Shown here: positions 13,503 through 15,084 of the stretch, in pieces
Numbering within the stretch: position 1 is the first letter of the stretch
Layout: every line of letters starts with the position of its first letter
Assembly: GCA_051649605.1 (NCBI GenBank)
Contig: JBOFHK010000021.1
Location: forward strand, 1-15,084
Direction: 5' to 3'
DNA from: Brevinema_A sp051649605
GTDB lineage: Bacteria; Spirochaetota; Brevinematia; Brevinematales; Brevinemataceae
Length of the DNA stretch: 15,084 nucleotides
Program-made: the position numbers and the translations under genes
The notes under the pieces: model-generated
Databases searched by the model: none
Seen by the model: only the letters and a program-made list of their open reading frames with translations
Told to the model about the DNA's origin: nothing

Positions 13503-15084
13503 TTACTCAGATAACACGGGAAATCTTACAAATGATATAGTCGATCCTCTCGTTCCTCCCCCACCGTAACCAGCACCTTCATAAAATAAGCCTAAGCTTC
13601 CGTCATCAAGCTCTGCCACCGACGAATAGGCTGCCGTTTCTGATTCGTTATTAGGATTCCATGGTAACGCAATCGTATTCCCATTAATATTAAAATCTAT
13701 GTCCCAATCCCCAGTATTACGATCCTTTTTAAGATAACCTACATACACTTTCCCTGCTCTCCGACCATTCCCAGTAGCTAGGGATAGAGCAAACATCGGC
13801 TGATTAAAATAATGCACACGTCGTAAATTAGATGCTCCCACCATAGCTCCAAAACCATCAGAACCCACATTCTTGATTTTATTACCTTCTGCATCTACAG
13901 GTTCGGTAATTTTTTTCCACATTACCCCACCGTCTTCAGAAGTACTGTAGGCTAGAACATTCCCGGTACGGTGCACCAATAAAAGCTGATCGTCTGGAGC
14001 TTCAATATATTGGGATTCCGATCGTCGACCTCCAGAAGGACTTCTTGAGACTGAGTCCCCCGAACGCCAAGTTAGTCCATTATCATCAGAATACATAGAA
14101 AAAGCTTCACAGCTATCACTTGCAGGGGATTTTTGTAATGCAACCAATAATCGACCTTGATAACGTCCTTCTTTGACTGTATAGCCAATCCCTGGTGATA
14201 CCCCCAAAAACGATGATCCCGATAAATCATTTTTGTTCTCCGTAGGGTACGGTGTCTCAGAGGGGCTATTATCAAAATTCCACGTGACATCTAGCGGCTT
14301 AGACCAAGTATTACCCTTATCTTTGCTCCGAGCAACAAAAATATAAGAAGTCGGCACAGGATGAAAAACCGATGCCGTATAGAATAAATGCGTATCCACC
14401 TGGAATAAAGGTGTTTTTTTAACCTTTGTATTATTAGGGCGACCAGTTAAGTATTGATCAGATTTTAGCTGAACACCGTCTTTGTAGAGATTGTAGTATT
14501 GATCTATACTATAACCAGACTGATCCCCTGTAGCTTCCGTCAAATCTCTTTTGACAATAGGATTCCTCTCATTAAAAGAGCTGACTTTGACCGCATATTC
14601 ATAGGCACTATCATTATTGTCTAATCCTCTCCAAGTATTACCACCATTCGCTTCTGGAATAATCCCATAACGTAACTTCATATAGATATCATTACCTGAT
14701 TTAAAATAAGAAGGAAGCGGTTGGACATGCCGTCCTATATTTCCTAAACCACTATTCCAAGGGAAGGTCGTCGTCACTGTGAGAAGATCTCCATTTTTGG
14801 CAATCATAATCGCAGGATCAATAAAAGACGCACTTTCTCCTACGACTGTCTCAGAGATATTGGTAGGAGCAAAATCATCAAAATATTGAACCATTCGCAT
14901 TCCTTCCCAAGTTTTGCCATTATCCGTACTACGGCGGATCACTGTATCAATATTATGAGCGGAATCTGCCGGTGCTCCATAACGCATATCCGCCGTTATA
15001 AAGGTATATCCAGGAATAGATAAAATCGCTGGGATACGGAAAGATTTAGACTTCGTACCTCCATCAATAGGAATACCAGTATTC
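13503..15084 (-). CDS. Exo-alpha-sialidase (GH33), N-terminus beyond window
   Basis: The frame runs off the right edge: the first visible codons (from 15083) contain the FRIPAI motif, whose Arg (codon 15038-15036) belongs to the substrate-carboxylate Arg triad. Numbered from the internal Met at 14987, Asp boxes lie at 20-27 (STDNGKTW), 221-228 (SKDKGNTW), 300-307 (SDDNGLTW) and, degenerate, 350-357 (SEDGGVMW). Likely catalytic residues are acid/base Asp8, Glu324 in SESQ, Arg340, and nucleophile Tyr454 in AYSSVAEL followed by GLFYEGAG. Residues about 100-215 are an insertion (GYSIDQYYNLYKDG and flanks) at the place where NanA/NanB/NanI-type sialidases carry their extra beta domain. The enzyme removes terminal sialic acid from host glycans; it is normally secreted or surface-bound, but the signal region is not visible. 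Tail is FVRFPVLSE with no anchor motif. Confidence 0.93.
   Translation of the reverse strand, partial: NTGIPIDGGTKSKSFRIPAILSIPGYTFITADMRYGAPADSAHNIDTVIRRSTDNGKTWEGMRMVQYFDDFAPTNISETVVGESASFIDPAIMIAKNGDLLTVTTTFPWNSGLGNIGRHVQPLPSYFKSGNDIYMKLRYGIIPEANGGNTWRGLDNNDSAYEYAVKVSSFNERNPIVKRDLTEATGDQSGYSIDQYYNLYKDGVQLKSDQYLTGRPNNTKVKKTPLFQVDTHLFYTASVFHPVPTSYIFVARSKDKGNTWSKPLDVTWNFDNSPSETPYPTENKNDLSGSSFLGVSPGIGYTVKEGRYQGRLLVALQKSPASDSCEAFSMYSDDNGLTWRSGDSVSRSPSGGRRSESQYIEAPDDQLLLVHRTGNVLAYSTSEDGGVMWKKITEPVDAEGNKIKNVGSDGFGAMVGASNLRRVHYFNQPMFALSLATGNGRRAGKVYVGYLKKDRNTGDWDIDFNINGNTIALPWNPNNESETAAYSSVAELDDGSLGLFYEGAGYGGGGTRGSTISFVRFPVLSE

Noticed and set aside
1..15084. CRISPR arrays, tRNA or rRNA genes, insertion sequences
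   Set aside because: I found no regularly spaced repeats, no cloverleaf or rRNA segments, and no transposase-like frame.

Overview
This is an AT-rich stretch of bacterial DNA dominated by sugar phosphotransferase (PTS) genes. The gene at the left edge encodes a beta-strand-rich protein that ends in a C-terminal phenylalanine, as outer-membrane barrels do. That suggests a diderm host, while the PTS layout (separate EIIA genes, short NagB) resembles low-GC fermenters. A spirochaete or fusobacterial relative would fit, with Spirochaetota my leading guess, but no marker gene settles it. TGG encodes Trp and TAA/TAG end the genes, so the standard bacterial code applies.

Layout. 1-968: 3' part of a probable outer-membrane barrel protein. 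969-1832: a non-coding stretch with a 21-bp perfect hairpin, then a minus-strand remnant of a GH3 beta-glucosidase (only the last ~150 residues), then a perfect 54-bp palindrome that contains a consensus promoter. 1833-6324 (+): a compact operon of a GntR/UTRA regulator, EIIA, EIIB and UlaA-type EIIC, and a transketolase split into N- and C-terminal subunits. 6494-8563 (+): a second, divergent EIIA-EIIB-EIIC set of the same family. 8690-12533 (+): a mannitol operon with its own good promoter (EIIA, EIICB, mannitol-1-phosphate 5-dehydrogenase) continuing into glucosamine-6-phosphate deaminase and closed by a strong bidirectional terminator. 12565-13227 (-): a HAD sugar-phosphate phosphatase behind a perfect consensus promoter. 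13503-15084 (-): a GH33 sialidase whose N-terminus lies beyond the window.

How the parts fit. MtlD and NagB both deliver fructose-6-phosphate, which is also a transketolase substrate. The sialidase would release host sialic acid, whose catabolism leads through glucosamine-6-phosphate to NagB, but no transporter or nan gene is seen here. The most distinctive unit is the regulator plus two ascorbate-type PTS permeases around a split transketolase. None of the ascorbate enzymes (UlaD/E/F/G) is present, so the imported sugar phosphate is probably consumed directly by the dedicated transketolase and is probably not ascorbate.
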